In this document: positions 1-7,889 of the stretch, piece after piece
How the letters are laid out: each line of letters opens with the position of its first letter
Position numbering within the stretch: position 1 is the stretch's first letter
NCBI GenBank assembly: GCA_030429345.1
Contig: JAUIFJ010000010.1
Span: 1-64,000 of the forward strand
From: a bacterium
GTDB lineage: Bacteria > CAIWAD01
DNA length: 64,000 nt
Direction of reading: 5' to 3'
Made by a program: the position numbers and the translations under genes
The notes under the pieces: model-generated
Seen by the model: only the letters and a program-made list of their open reading frames with translations
Told to the model about the DNA's origin: nothing
Database searches by the model: none

Positions 1-248
1 TTCCACTGCGGGCTGGCGGCCTTGGCGAACGCTGCGGGCTGGCGGCCTTGGCGAACGCTGCGGGCTGGCGGCCGCAGCTACCCTGAATGGTCGCTTCGCG
101 ACCTTGTCTCTCGTTGTGCCACCCGTTTCGGTCTCACGGACCACATGGCCGCCCATGGCTGCTCAAGGATTCGTCCACCAGCACCGCAAGCCGCGAAGGC
201 GGCGGCTTAAGGTAGCTGCGGCCGCCAGCCCGCAGCGGACCTGTTCCG
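1..248. repeat. Structured intergenic repeat, copy A
   Basis: Bases 1-248 recur at 408-655 with only a few substitutions (for example at the TTTCGG/TTACAG site). The unit opens with tandem 26-base G+C-rich units (about 5-30 and 31-56, then a partial one from 57). A perfect 26-base inverted repeat follows (57-82 against 211-236). Two small hairpins lie between the arms: GGTCGC-TTC-GCGACC at 89-103 and a GCCGC/GCGGC stem at about 190-203. No credible protein is encoded. The copy may continue upstream of the window. It resembles a non-autonomous palindromic element; its class is unknown. Confidence 0.85.
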
Positions 249-390
249 TAGCACATCCTCCTTCGTTCCGCCGATCTGGACCGAGGCCTGGCACGTGGCC
301 GAGCTCGAACTGGAAGACGTGGATTCCCTGGTCGACCAGACCCGCGCCCTGTACGACGAACTGCAGGTCGTCTTCCTGCAGGCGGCGTAG
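211..390 (+). pseudogene. C-terminal remnant of an unidentified gene trapped between repeats
   Basis: One frame is open from just after a TAA at 208-210 to TAG at 388-390. The part outside the repeat (about 250-390) reads like real protein: it has an acidic, amphipathic segment containing AELELEDVDSLVDQ and ends ELQVVFLQAA. It has no start of its own and its upstream part is repeat sequence. The likeliest explanation is the tail of a gene cut off by repeat insertion or recombination. The family is not recognised. It is too short to assign a function. Confidence 0.45.
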
Positions 391-407
391 ATTCCCGAAT
401 CGTGTGT

Positions 408-655
408 TTCCACTGCGGGCTGGCGGCCTTGGCGAACGCTGCGGGCTGGCGGCCTTGGCGAACGCTGCGGGCTGGCGGCCGCAGCTACCCTGAATGGTCG
501 CTTCGCGACCTTGTCTCTCGTTGTGCCACCCGTTACAGTCTCACGGACCACATGGCCGCCCACGGCTGCTCAAGGATTCGTCCACCAGCACCGCAAGCCG
601 CGAAGGCGGCGGCTTAAGGTAGCTGCGGCCGCCAGCCCGCAGCGGACCTGTTCCG
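408..655. repeat. Structured intergenic repeat, copy B
   Basis: Near-identical to 1-248 with an offset of 407 bases. The 26-base inverted arms fall at 464-489 and 618-643. The two copies flank the gene remnant of about 250-390. This arrangement would arise from tandem duplication or from recombination between repeats. Confidence 0.85.
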
Positions 656-697
656 ACCAGCAAGCATTCCTTCCTTCACATCCTGATACCTGCTTTC

Positions 698-705
698 TAC
701 CTTGT
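698..705 (+). promoter_or_regulatory. Possible TANNTTTG-like promoter box for the MFS gene
   Basis: TACCTTGT lies 61 bases before the ATG at 767, in the short unique stretch between repeat copy B and the gene. It resembles the -7 box (TANNTTTG) of Bacteroidetes-type promoters. No clear TTG element is seen about 20 bases upstream, so the call is weak. Confidence 0.25.
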
Positions 706-766
706 ATGCGATCCGGAGAACCCTCTTCCGGCAACACGGCACCAGTGTGACAGCAAGGAATCCTCC

Positions 767-2413
767 ATGGCCGAGACCGCCGTCGAACGCTCCGGGGCCG
801 ATGGCTCCGTCGAAGACCCGAAGAAGGCCCGCGGCCTGAAGGCGCTCAAGCGGGTCTTCGCCCTCGAATATGTGCTGCAGGGTCTTGCCAATCCCTTCCA
901 GGGAATCACCTACCAGCCTTTCTTCCGTCACTTCACTTCGCATTACGGCCTGAGTGAAGCAGCGACCCAGGTCTACTTCAGCCAGAGCTATCTGGCCTGG
1001 AGCTTCAAGCCCGTGATCGGTTTCGTCATCGACGCCATCGGCCGCACGAAGACCATCATGCTGAGCCTGCTCACCGTTGCGGTCACCTGCTACCTGTTGA
1101 CACCCCTGGTCGATCTGAGCGCCCAGATCTTCTTCTACTTCATGTTCTTCCTCTCTGTCGTCCTCGCCTGCACGGATGTCGCCGTCGACCGTGCGACAGT
1201 CGTTGCCGGGGAGGAGGAGGCCCAGGCCACCGGAAAGAGCCGAGCGACAACGGTCGGCCTCAACCAGGCGATCTGCTGGACGGCGATCTATGGCACGGGC
1301 TTCGTGGCCGCCATCTCAGGCGGCTACCTGGCGGACAACCTGGATTTCCATTGGCTGATGATCGGCCTGGCCCTCGTGCCGGCGGCAGTGTTGTTTTCGG
1401 TCTGGCTGCTGCCGAAAGACGAAGCGCCGACAATACCGCTCAAACAGTCCGTGCTCAATTTCTGGAACGGCCTCAACACGGGACCCGTTCTCTGGATTAT
1501 CGTCTTCACCTTTCTCTTCCACTTCCAGCCGGCCATGGGCGCCTTGTGGAACAACTACCTGCTGACGGATCTGGGCTTCAGCCAGACCCAGGCCGGCATC
1601 GGTGACGGGGCGAGCAACGCGGGCCTCTTCGCGGGAGTGCTGCTCTTCGTCTTCCTGGGTGTGCGCTGGCAGGATCGAATCGGACTGCGCAACATCTTCA
1701 AGCTCTACATCCTGCTCAGCGTGCTGATCAACCTGAGCCAGTACATCGTCGTCGATCCCTGGTTCACTCGTGTGACAGACGGCCTGGCGGTCGTGCTGCC
1801 CTTCGAGAAGGAAAGCGTGAGACTCGGTTATCTCTGCGTCTACAACTTCATGCAGGCGACCATGCTGGGACTGATCCGCATGAGCACCTTCAGCCTCGTC
1901 GGCGCCGTGATCCCTGTCGCCGCCGCGGGCTCGCTCTTTGCCGGTTTCATGAGCGTCAACAACCTGGCCTACTCTTATTCATACTCGAGCGGCGCCTGGC
2001 TCTACGAGAACGGCCTGGGCTTCGGCCTGCTGCGCGGAGTGCAGGAAACGCTCTTCTCGATTCCGGCGGTGATCGGGCAAAGCATGAGCATCCAGATGCT
2101 GATCCTCTTCGGCTCGCTGGCCTACCTGCTCAGTTTCGCCACGGTCAGCATGCTGCCCGACCTGAAGCGCACACAGACCGGCCAGGTGCAGGCCTCCAAC
2201 GAGGTGGGCCCGAAAGAACACGCCGCCCTGCCGGCGGGCTTGCGCTCCGGCATCAACTGGGCCTTCCTGGGGAGTTGGCTGGGGCTGTTCCTGGTGGCCT
2301 GGTTCGTTCTGGGGCAGCACCCGATCAGCAGCCTGCTGGTCGGCTTCTTCCTGACAGCCTTTGTGCGCAAGGTGGTGATGGACCGGGCGGTGAGGGCGCG
2401 GCAAGCCTCGTAG
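767..2413 (+). CDS. MFS transporter, BT1 (folate/biopterin transporter)-like
   Basis: A 548-residue integral inner-membrane protein with about twelve to fourteen hydrophobic segments. After a charged cytoplasmic N-terminus (1-30), the segment around residues 50-95 (YFSQSYLAWSFKPVIGFVID) resembles the loop-2 region of the BT1 family, where a W-x-x-KP-x-x-G pattern precedes an acidic residue. Substrate cannot be read from sequence; folates, pterins or another small anion are possible by family. The ATG at 767 follows AAGGAATCCTCC, a reasonable ribosome-binding site. It stands alone between the repeat region and a 400-base gap. It could equally be annotated as a general MFS protein; membership of the superfamily is secure, BT1 is not. 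Confidence 0.7.
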   Translation: MAETAVERSGADGSVEDPKKARGLKALKRVFALEYVLQGLANPFQGITYQPFFRHFTSHYGLSEAATQVYFSQSYLAWSFKPVIGFVIDAIGRTKTIMLSLLTVAVTCYLLTPLVDLSAQIFFYFMFFLSVVLACTDVAVDRATVVAGEEEAQATGKSRATTVGLNQAICWTAIYGTGFVAAISGGYLADNLDFHWLMIGLALVPAAVLFSVWLLPKDEAPTIPLKQSVLNFWNGLNTGPVLWIIVFTFLFHFQPAMGALWNNYLLTDLGFSQTQAGIGDGASNAGLFAGVLLFVFLGVRWQDRIGLRNIFKLYILLSVLINLSQYIVVDPWFTRVTDGLAVVLPFEKESVRLGYLCVYNFMQATMLGLIRMSTFSLVGAVIPVAAAGSLFAGFMSVNNLAYSYSYSSGAWLYENGLGFGLLRGVQETLFSIPAVIGQSMSIQMLILFGSLAYLLSFATVSMLPDLKRTQTGQVQASNEVGPKEHAALPAGLRSGINWAFLGSWLGLFLVAWFVLGQHPISSLLVGFFLTAFVRKVVMDRAVRARQAS

Positions 2414-2454
2414 GGGGGTGCACTGGTGAGTTGGAGCAGAGTGTCTGGCGGTAT

Positions 2455-2504
2455 GGACTGATTTTTTTGGCAACAAAGCTGTGCACTGTGAGTAGGAGCG
2501 TGTA
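2455..2504 (+). repeat. Hairpin intergenic repeat, copy 1 of 4
   Basis: This 50-base core differs from copy 2 (7091-7140) at only two positions. Its right-hand 28 bases (AAAGCTGTGCACTG... to ...GGAGCGTG) are identical in all four copies. CTGTGCAC pairs with the downstream GTGTACAG across a 13-base loop, with one G-T wobble. Similarity with copy 2 resumes to about 2535 (a shared CCAT..TTCGTCCA). The rest of 2414-2818 holds no gene; 2600-2800 is noticeably richer in A+T than its surroundings. Confidence 0.85.
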
Positions 2505-2818
2505 CAGCCCCTTTCTTCCCATTTCGTCCAGTCTGCCGGAATTGTACTCCTGGTTGGTGGAGGATCCCTTTGCCTGGAGATCCTTAAGGTGAACTTCGTT
2601 GGTATACTGCAAACTGAATTCCGATTTCCGCACCGCGGCGCTTCGTGCCCAAACTGTATGAAGAAACTCTGCTCAGGTTTCCAAATCACTGTAATTGATT
2701 CGCATGCAAGTCCGGATCCGTCGGATTCTTCTATCCGCAAAGCTAGTGGAATTAATTTTCTGACAGCCATTTTTCGTTTCAATGAATAGACGATTCTGGC
2801 AACTTAGGGATGCACAGC

Positions 2819-2834
2819 TGGCCCGCTGATTGCC
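2819..2834 (+). promoter_or_regulatory. Sigma-54 (-24/-12) promoter
   Basis: TGGCCCGCTGATTGCC matches the consensus TGGCACG-N4-TTGCW, with GG and GC exactly 10 bases apart. Only the A of CACG and the final W differ. Transcription would start near 2845, 35 bases before the ATG at 2880. This rules out an in-frame TTG at 2835 as the start of the first gene. The third gene of the operon encodes a sigma-54 activator, so positive autoregulation is likely (inference). Confidence 0.7.
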
Positions 2835-2879
2835 TTGTCGCTTGCGGGAAAACACTCATCAGCTTTGGTTCCGTTCGAA

Positions 2880-3998
2880 ATGGCAAGACTTCTCACTCTT
2901 TTCCAGACACCGGTGTCCGCTTTGATGACATTGGTGACAGTGCTGGGCTTGTTCGGCCGATCGGCTTGGGGAATGCCTTCTGAATCGTTGGAGAGCTTCG
3001 AATCCGACGGTCGTTTCGAATCCCTGCAGGCAATACCATTTCAGGAGATTCGGGATGCCGAAGCCCGCAAGCGCGGCTTGAGCCCTTTACAGGCCGAGGA
3101 TTTGGTCTGGGAGGGAAACCGCCTGGAAGTTGCCGATCGTCTGATAGAGATCGAGGCAGATGATCCCTTCGAACGACTCATGCGTGTAGGGCCAGGACAG
3201 GAACTGGTTTTCCGCAACTGCTGGATCATCCGATGGTTTGCGCTTGGCGGTATGGAATGCAATAACGGCCGTCTTCGCTTCGAGAACTGCATTCTTTCCT
3301 TCTATCGGAATGCCGTTGAAGTGGAAGGCGACAGCTCGATCGTTGAACTCATTTCATGTGAGACCAATATGGCTAAAGTCGCAGTGCAGCAGTCAGGGGG
3401 ACAACTGATTCTCAGAGACTGTCTTTTCCTGACACATAAAAGCGCCATCCAGGCCAGCGGAAACACCGTTGTCGATGTAAGTCAATGCAGCTTCCAGGGA
3501 AACGGAGAATCCATCCTGTTGCAGGATGAGGCCAGTTGCACCATCCATGCATCGGATTTTCTTGGGGGGCGCACGTCACACATTGTCCTCGAGGGTACCG
3601 GTTCGGCTTCCGCGAGCATGAGCTACATGAGCCCTGTCATACCCCATGGGATGCAAGAGGCAAACATGTCCGCTATGCTGGCAGGCCCCCAGTTCCCCTT
3701 GAAGGAGTTCGTATGCACCCTGAGCATTTCCTACGGAAGCCACGAGTTCGAATGTAGACCTATTGACCGGACGATAGAGGGTTTTCCAATCTACCGGCTC
3801 TACCGGCGTGAAGTTCAGCGCAGTGTCCGGCCGGATGTATGGCCGGAAGAGCACTTCGATCGCGACATTCCGATGAATGCCACCCAGATCCGAATCGATC
3901 CCGATCTGCCCTTTGTCCGCTATCGGGGATTTCTGGATGCCTTCCCTGGCGAGATCGAATCCCTTACCAATACCGCACGCAACACGAACACAGAATAA
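2880..3998 (+). CDS. Exported right-handed beta-helix protein A
   Basis: 372 residues. The first 31 (basic MARLL, a hydrophobic core, ending SAWG) look like a signal peptide. Residues about 105-260 contain repeats of short beta-strand turns with regularly placed N, C and G (RFENCILSF, LILRDCLFL, VDVSQCSFQGN), typical of right-handed parallel beta-helix (pectate-lyase-like) folds. No catalytic motif was recognised, and the last 110 residues are a different, proline/arginine-rich segment. The ATG at 2880 is chosen because it follows the sigma-54 promoter; its ribosome-binding site is weak. The paralogue begins 10 bases downstream. The role is unknown; an adhesin, matrix component or polysaccharide-binding protein would fit. 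Confidence 0.6.
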   Translation: MARLLTLFQTPVSALMTLVTVLGLFGRSAWGMPSESLESFESDGRFESLQAIPFQEIRDAEARKRGLSPLQAEDLVWEGNRLEVADRLIEIEADDPFERLMRVGPGQELVFRNCWIIRWFALGGMECNNGRLRFENCILSFYRNAVEVEGDSSIVELISCETNMAKVAVQQSGGQLILRDCLFLTHKSAIQASGNTVVDVSQCSFQGNGESILLQDEASCTIHASDFLGGRTSHIVLEGTGSASASMSYMSPVIPHGMQEANMSAMLAGPQFPLKEFVCTLSISYGSHEFECRPIDRTIEGFPIYRLYRREVQRSVRPDVWPEEHFDRDIPMNATQIRIDPDLPFVRYRGFLDAFPGEIESLTNTARNTNTE

Positions 3999-4008
3999 GA
4001 GGGTTCTC

Positions 4009-5025
4009 ATGAATTGTCGATTGATCCTGCTTTCAGCCTTGGCCCTTTCCGGTGCCGCCTTTGCGGATAGCACTTCGCTGAGTACCGCCGAAGTACAGCA
4101 GCTGGGAAGCGTGTCGATTTCGGCGGGCGATACACTGCGCGTTTTCGGCGAGTCCTTCCATGCGCAGCTGGATCCAGCGGCCTTGCACCTCGAGAGTGGT
4201 GTGCTGGTACTGGAGAATCTTGTTCTGCAGGATGAATCCCCGCTGTCCTCGACCAGTTTTCCCTTGACGATCCAGCAGGGGCAGTCCATGTATCTCAATG
4301 ATGTGCAGGTCTACAATGCCACAGAAGCGCTGCATTGCGACGGTGGTGAACTGCACCTCAGCAATTCGCGGATTGCCGCCAGCTCAGTGGGTGTGCGCGT
4401 CAGCGGAGAGAGCTCCGTGGTGACGCTGGAAGAAAGCAGTTTCAGCGTGTCGAACACGGGGGTGCGGCATGAAGCCGGGAACCTGCAAGTGAATGACTGC
4501 ACCTTTCTGACACTGGATGAGGGACTGTACAGCACGGCTACCACTACCCTTGAGCTGCAGGATATCAGCTTCCAGGGCAACGAGGTCGCGCTGCGGCTGG
4601 AGGGCGCCGGAACGGCTGTTCTGGAATCCTGTGACTTCCGCCAGAGCCGCTACCATCATGTGGAGAATCTGGAAGGCCCCACGGTCGAGTTCCATTCGTG
4701 CTACATGGATTCCGCATGCCCGTCCAGCAGTGGAAGCGAGGAGATCATTGATCCCGTGTTTCAACCCCGGAAACCCGCCCAGACGCCCCTGCTCGAGATC
4801 TTTGCCGGATTCGACGAGGACGAGATCCTCGAGCTGATCCCCATGGGAACGGATGAGGGCATCCCCTACCAGGCTTCTCGCTATGTGGCGGAGTACAGCG
4901 CGGACCCCTATGATTTCAGCTCGGCGCAGCAGGTGGATCTTCCCGCCAATGCGACGACAGCCCCCTTCGATCCGCTTCGTCCCTTCGTGCGAGTCAACGT
5001 ATACATCGGGGACTGGGCCGAATGA
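4009..5025 (+). CDS. Exported right-handed beta-helix protein B
   Basis: 338 residues starting at ATG 4009 after AAGAGGG. A clean signal peptide (MNCRLILLSALALSGAAFAD, cleavage after AFA) is followed by beta-helix turns: LVLENLVLQDES, LHLSNSRIAAS, LQVNDCTFLTL, AVLESCDFRQS. It parallels gene A in length, fold and C-terminal extension (FDPLRPFVRVN here, DPDLPFVRYR in A), so the two are probably diverged duplicates. The stop overlaps the start of the activator gene (ATGA at 5022-5025), which indicates translational coupling. No enzymatic residues are evident. Confidence 0.65.
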   Translation: MNCRLILLSALALSGAAFADSTSLSTAEVQQLGSVSISAGDTLRVFGESFHAQLDPAALHLESGVLVLENLVLQDESPLSSTSFPLTIQQGQSMYLNDVQVYNATEALHCDGGELHLSNSRIAASSVGVRVSGESSVVTLEESSFSVSNTGVRHEAGNLQVNDCTFLTLDEGLYSTATTTLELQDISFQGNEVALRLEGAGTAVLESCDFRQSRYHHVENLEGPTVEFHSCYMDSACPSSSGSEEIIDPVFQPRKPAQTPLLEIFAGFDEDEILELIPMGTDEGIPYQASRYVAEYSADPYDFSSAQQVDLPANATTAPFDPLRPFVRVNVYIGDWAE

Positions 5026-6833
5026 GTGGATCAGCCTACGAACAGTCGCGCACCTTCAAGCTCTTCCAGCAGCATCGTTTTCATGAGGCTCTCAAGGCCT
5101 GTGACACGGAGATTCGCCAGGCGGATGAGGCGACATGCCAGTCCCTGAAGTATCTGCGCAGTCTTTGCCTGACGAGACTCGGCAGACTGGATGAGGCGCA
5201 AAGCATCCTTTGCGAGATTCCTGGTCATCCTCGTGCAAGCGATCGACTCAAGCGCATTTCCCTCCTGCGCATCGGGTTGCACAGCCTGCGCAACCAGGAC
5301 TTCGAGCTGTCCGCCGATTGCAATCGCCGCTATCGCGAACTCTGCGGAGACGATGCGACACTGGCGGAGTGCTGGTCCGGCTGTCTGGAGCTGCTGGAAG
5401 GCCACAGCGACAGCTGGGAGCATGTGCTCCAGCAGTTCTTCCTGGCACCTGAGCAGGAGAACATCCAGGGCTACCTGGGCTTCACGATCTGTCATACGGA
5501 GGAACTCGATGCGGTCGAGAAGGTCCTTCCCTTCTTCTCGGATCGCAAACGCCTCCACAGTGGCCTGCTGAAAACGGCGATCATCGAGTATTACCTGTCG
5601 CACGGGGATCTTTCAGCGGCACGCGAGTGGCTGGCGCTGAAACTCCCGATGGAGATCAACTCGCCGACCAGCGACGTGCATCACCGCTATTTCGAGCTGC
5701 GCATCGCCGAGCTGGCCAACATGGACGCGGAAGCCCTGGACAAGAAGGCACGCAGCCTGCTGGAGGACATCGCCCGCATTCAGGACTGCGTCCCGCGCGA
5801 GATCCAGCTTTACTGCCAGGGGCTGGCGCGCCAGGTGCGGAATCAATGGACTCCGCTCGTGCCCAGCCGCTACGGCATTGTCGGCAATTCGCCGGGTATC
5901 CGGATGCTGCGGGAGAAGATCGAGCGCTTCGCCCCCACCGAACTCGGCGTGCTGATCGTCGGGGAATCCGGCACGGGGAAGGAGCTTGTCGCACGCGCCC
6001 TGCACGCGGCAAGCCCTCGCAGGCGGCAGCGCTTCCTGGCCATCAACTGCGCCATGCTGGGCGGGGAACTGGCCGAATCCAGGCTCTTCGGCCATGTCAA
6101 GGGATCCTTCACCGGCGCGGTCGGGGATCACAGCGGCCTCTTGCATCACGCCCGCAGGGGAACGCTGTTCCTGGACGAGATTGGCGAATTGCCGCTGAGC
6201 GCGCAGGCGAAGCTCTTCCGATTTCTGGACACGGGCAGCTTCCGGCGCCTTGGCAGCGGCCGGGACGAGCCTGCTGACGTGCGTATCCTGGCGGCCAGCA
6301 ACCAGGACCTGGGGGATGCAAGCCTCTTCCGCCATGAGTTGTATTACAGGCTAAGCCAGGTCACTCTGCGTCTTCCCGCCCTTTCCGAACGCGGCGAGGA
6401 CATTCTGCACATCGCGCGTCGCGTACTGCGCGAAATGAACAGCCGCTTCGCCTGCTGCAAGGAATTGGGGCCGGGCTGCGAGGAGCTCTTGCTGGAGTAT
6501 CACTGGCCGGGCAATGTGCGTGAGCTGCGACAGACCATCGAGCGCGCCTGGCACGAGTCGCCCTACATCATCCGGCCACAGCATATCCACTTTGAACCTC
6601 ACGAGGAGCGCCCCGCCGAGGGCAGCGAATGGAGCCCCGACCTGGAGCAGGAAGGCCTGGACCTGGAGCGCGAGACCCAGCTTTTCAGCGCTCGCCTGGT
6701 CCAGCGCATGCTCGAGCGCACCGGTCGTGACACAGCCGAGGCCGCCCGCCGCCTGCGAATCAGCGAGCGCACCGTCTACCGCTGGATGGCCAGGGCGCAG
6801 GAACTGGGAATGGGGAAAACGCGGGAAGCCTGA
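5022..6833 (+). CDS. Sigma-54-dependent activator with N-terminal TPR-like region
   Basis: 603 residues. The central AAA+ domain has Walker A GESGTGKE (314-321), the sigma-54-contacting loop as GSFTGA (361-366; normally GAFTGA), Walker B TLFLDEIGE (about 380) and a WPGNVREL segment. A Fis-type helix-turn-helix closes the protein (about 565-600, AARRLRISERTVYRW). There is no receiver, PAS or GAF domain. Residues 1-280 are helical with paired-helix repeats like a tetratricopeptide array, suggesting control by a protein partner rather than phosphorylation. It overlaps the preceding gene by four bases and probably activates its own -24/-12 promoter at 2819. The sensor signal is unknown. Confidence 0.8.
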   Translation: MSGSAYEQSRTFKLFQQHRFHEALKACDTEIRQADEATCQSLKYLRSLCLTRLGRLDEAQSILCEIPGHPRASDRLKRISLLRIGLHSLRNQDFELSADCNRRYRELCGDDATLAECWSGCLELLEGHSDSWEHVLQQFFLAPEQENIQGYLGFTICHTEELDAVEKVLPFFSDRKRLHSGLLKTAIIEYYLSHGDLSAAREWLALKLPMEINSPTSDVHHRYFELRIAELANMDAEALDKKARSLLEDIARIQDCVPREIQLYCQGLARQVRNQWTPLVPSRYGIVGNSPGIRMLREKIERFAPTELGVLIVGESGTGKELVARALHAASPRRRQRFLAINCAMLGGELAESRLFGHVKGSFTGAVGDHSGLLHHARRGTLFLDEIGELPLSAQAKLFRFLDTGSFRRLGSGRDEPADVRILAASNQDLGDASLFRHELYYRLSQVTLRLPALSERGEDILHIARRVLREMNSRFACCKELGPGCEELLLEYHWPGNVRELRQTIERAWHESPYIIRPQHIHFEPHEERPAEGSEWSPDLEQEGLDLERETQLFSARLVQRMLERTGRDTAEAARRLRISERTVYRWMARAQELGMGKTREA

Positions 6834-6870
6834 GCTCGATCGCAACGCGAGTTCTCATACTGGATCACCA

Positions 6871-6895
6871 GGGGCGGAGTCGAAGACTTCGCCCC
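6871..6895 (+). terminator. Intrinsic terminator of the beta-helix/activator operon
   Basis: An 11-base-pair stem (GGGGCGGAGTC / GACTTCGCCCC, one G-T wobble) with loop GAA starts 38 bases after the stop codon. It is followed by TTCGCGTTTTG. Confidence 0.7.
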
Positions 6896-7090
6896 TTCGC
6901 GTTTTGTCCGTCCTCGTATCCCTCAAGGCGGCTCCAGGTGTCATATCCTGTTCAAGGGACAGTGCTGCAGGCCGTGTCCAAGCTTCGTTCCCCTTCAAGG
7001 TTTGCCTTGATTTGTGGGCCTGTGGAAGACCACTGGAAACTCAATGGGGGGGGAGTACCCCGAAGAACAGGCTTGTCCGTCCAGCGGCGA

Positions 7091-7140
7091 GGACTGATTT
7101 TTGTGGCAATAAAGCTGTGCACTGTGAGTAGGAGCGTGTA
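7091..7140 (+). repeat. Hairpin intergenic repeat, copy 2 of 4
   Basis: Two differences from copy 1 over 50 bases. It lies downstream of the operon terminator, in the gap 6834-7300 between convergent genes. The stem is partly degraded (CTGTGCAC against GTGTAGAC), while the loop and flanking core are untouched. Similarity to copy 1 continues to about 7172. Nothing else in 6896-7090 was recognised. Confidence 0.85.
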
Positions 7141-7244
7141 GACCTGCCATTTCCCATCTTCGTCCACCCTGTAGGACAGCACACCCTGAAAGTGACCATC
7201 GGTTGATCCAGGGATCCCCCTTCGTGTAGGACAAGAACAGCAAA

Positions 7245-7266
7245 GGGGGACACATCCATGTCCCCC
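7245..7266 (-). terminator. Probable terminator of the STAS-like gene
   Basis: GGGGGACA / TGTCCCCC forms an 8-base-pair stem 35 bases past the stop of the minus-strand gene. On the minus strand it is followed by TTTGCTGTTCTTG. It may work in both directions. Confidence 0.5.
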
Positions 7267-7300
7267 TCCGTATCTCAGCGTCGCTGCGCGGGCCTGTCTA

Positions 7301-7684
7301 CTATTCCCCCTTCACCCAGGCCAGCGCCGCGTCCACGGAATCGGCCATGGTGATTTCCCAGTCCGTGCCCAGGAGGCTCGCAGTGGCGCAGTAGTGGGCG
7401 AGGGTCTCGCGGGCTTCCTCGTTGTCCGGCGGAGGAACGATCGCCACTCGCTGGAAAGGGAGGTAGGTGCTGGCGCCGTTGTCCATGGCCGCGACATGGT
7501 CCATGTCTCGCCGCGTCATGTCCAGGGTCTGCGTGCCGGAGAAGTCGGCAATCTGGAACCGGGCCTGTTCCGAGCGCGCGTCGCTGTAGAAGGCATCCAG
7601 GGATGCCTGGATCTCGGTGCCGTTCACCGCGCCGTGATAGCGGAAGATGGCGCCCCGTTCGATCCACTCAAGTGAGTAGGCCAT
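7301..7684 (-). CDS. Small STAS/SpoIIAA-like cytosolic protein
   Basis: 127 residues from the ATG at 7684, which is preceded on its strand by GGCAAGGACACACA. The opening aromatic/acidic strand (YSLEWIERGAIFRYHG), an early acidic helix and a middle strand ending in RFQIADFSGT resemble the SpoIIAA-like/SEC14-STAS family of small ligand-binding or anti-anti-sigma-related proteins. No phosphorylatable serine motif of true SpoIIAA could be placed, so an anti-sigma role is only a guess. It is a single gene, convergent with the beta-helix operon. Confidence 0.45.
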   Translation of the reverse strand: MAYSLEWIERGAIFRYHGAVNGTEIQASLDAFYSDARSEQARFQIADFSGTQTLDMTRRDMDHVAAMDNGASTYLPFQRVAIVPPPDNEEARETLAHYCATASLLGTDWEITMADSVDAALAWVKGE

Positions 7685-7889
7685 TGTGTGTCCTTGCCAG
7701 GTCAGCCGTGTGTTTCCCGTTGGCCAGTATACTGAAATGAACAGCGCAACATGAGGTGCAGAACAGGTATCCCACAGGCTGTCCAAAGCTCTCACGCACG
7801 GAAACGTTCCGGTAGAGCAGCTCATCGTCGCGCTGCGGCGGATGAAATTCTTCCTCTTATCGCTCCCGCGTGGGTACATTCCCCACCCT

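Noticed and set aside
2835-2879. TTG at 2835 as start of beta-helix protein A
   Set aside because: It overlaps the predicted -12 region end and precedes the expected transcription start; ATG 2880 also gives a better signal peptide.
6871-7266. tRNA or riboswitch in the hairpin-rich gap
   Set aside because: No cloverleaf or known aptamer pattern; the hairpins fit terminators and the dispersed repeat.
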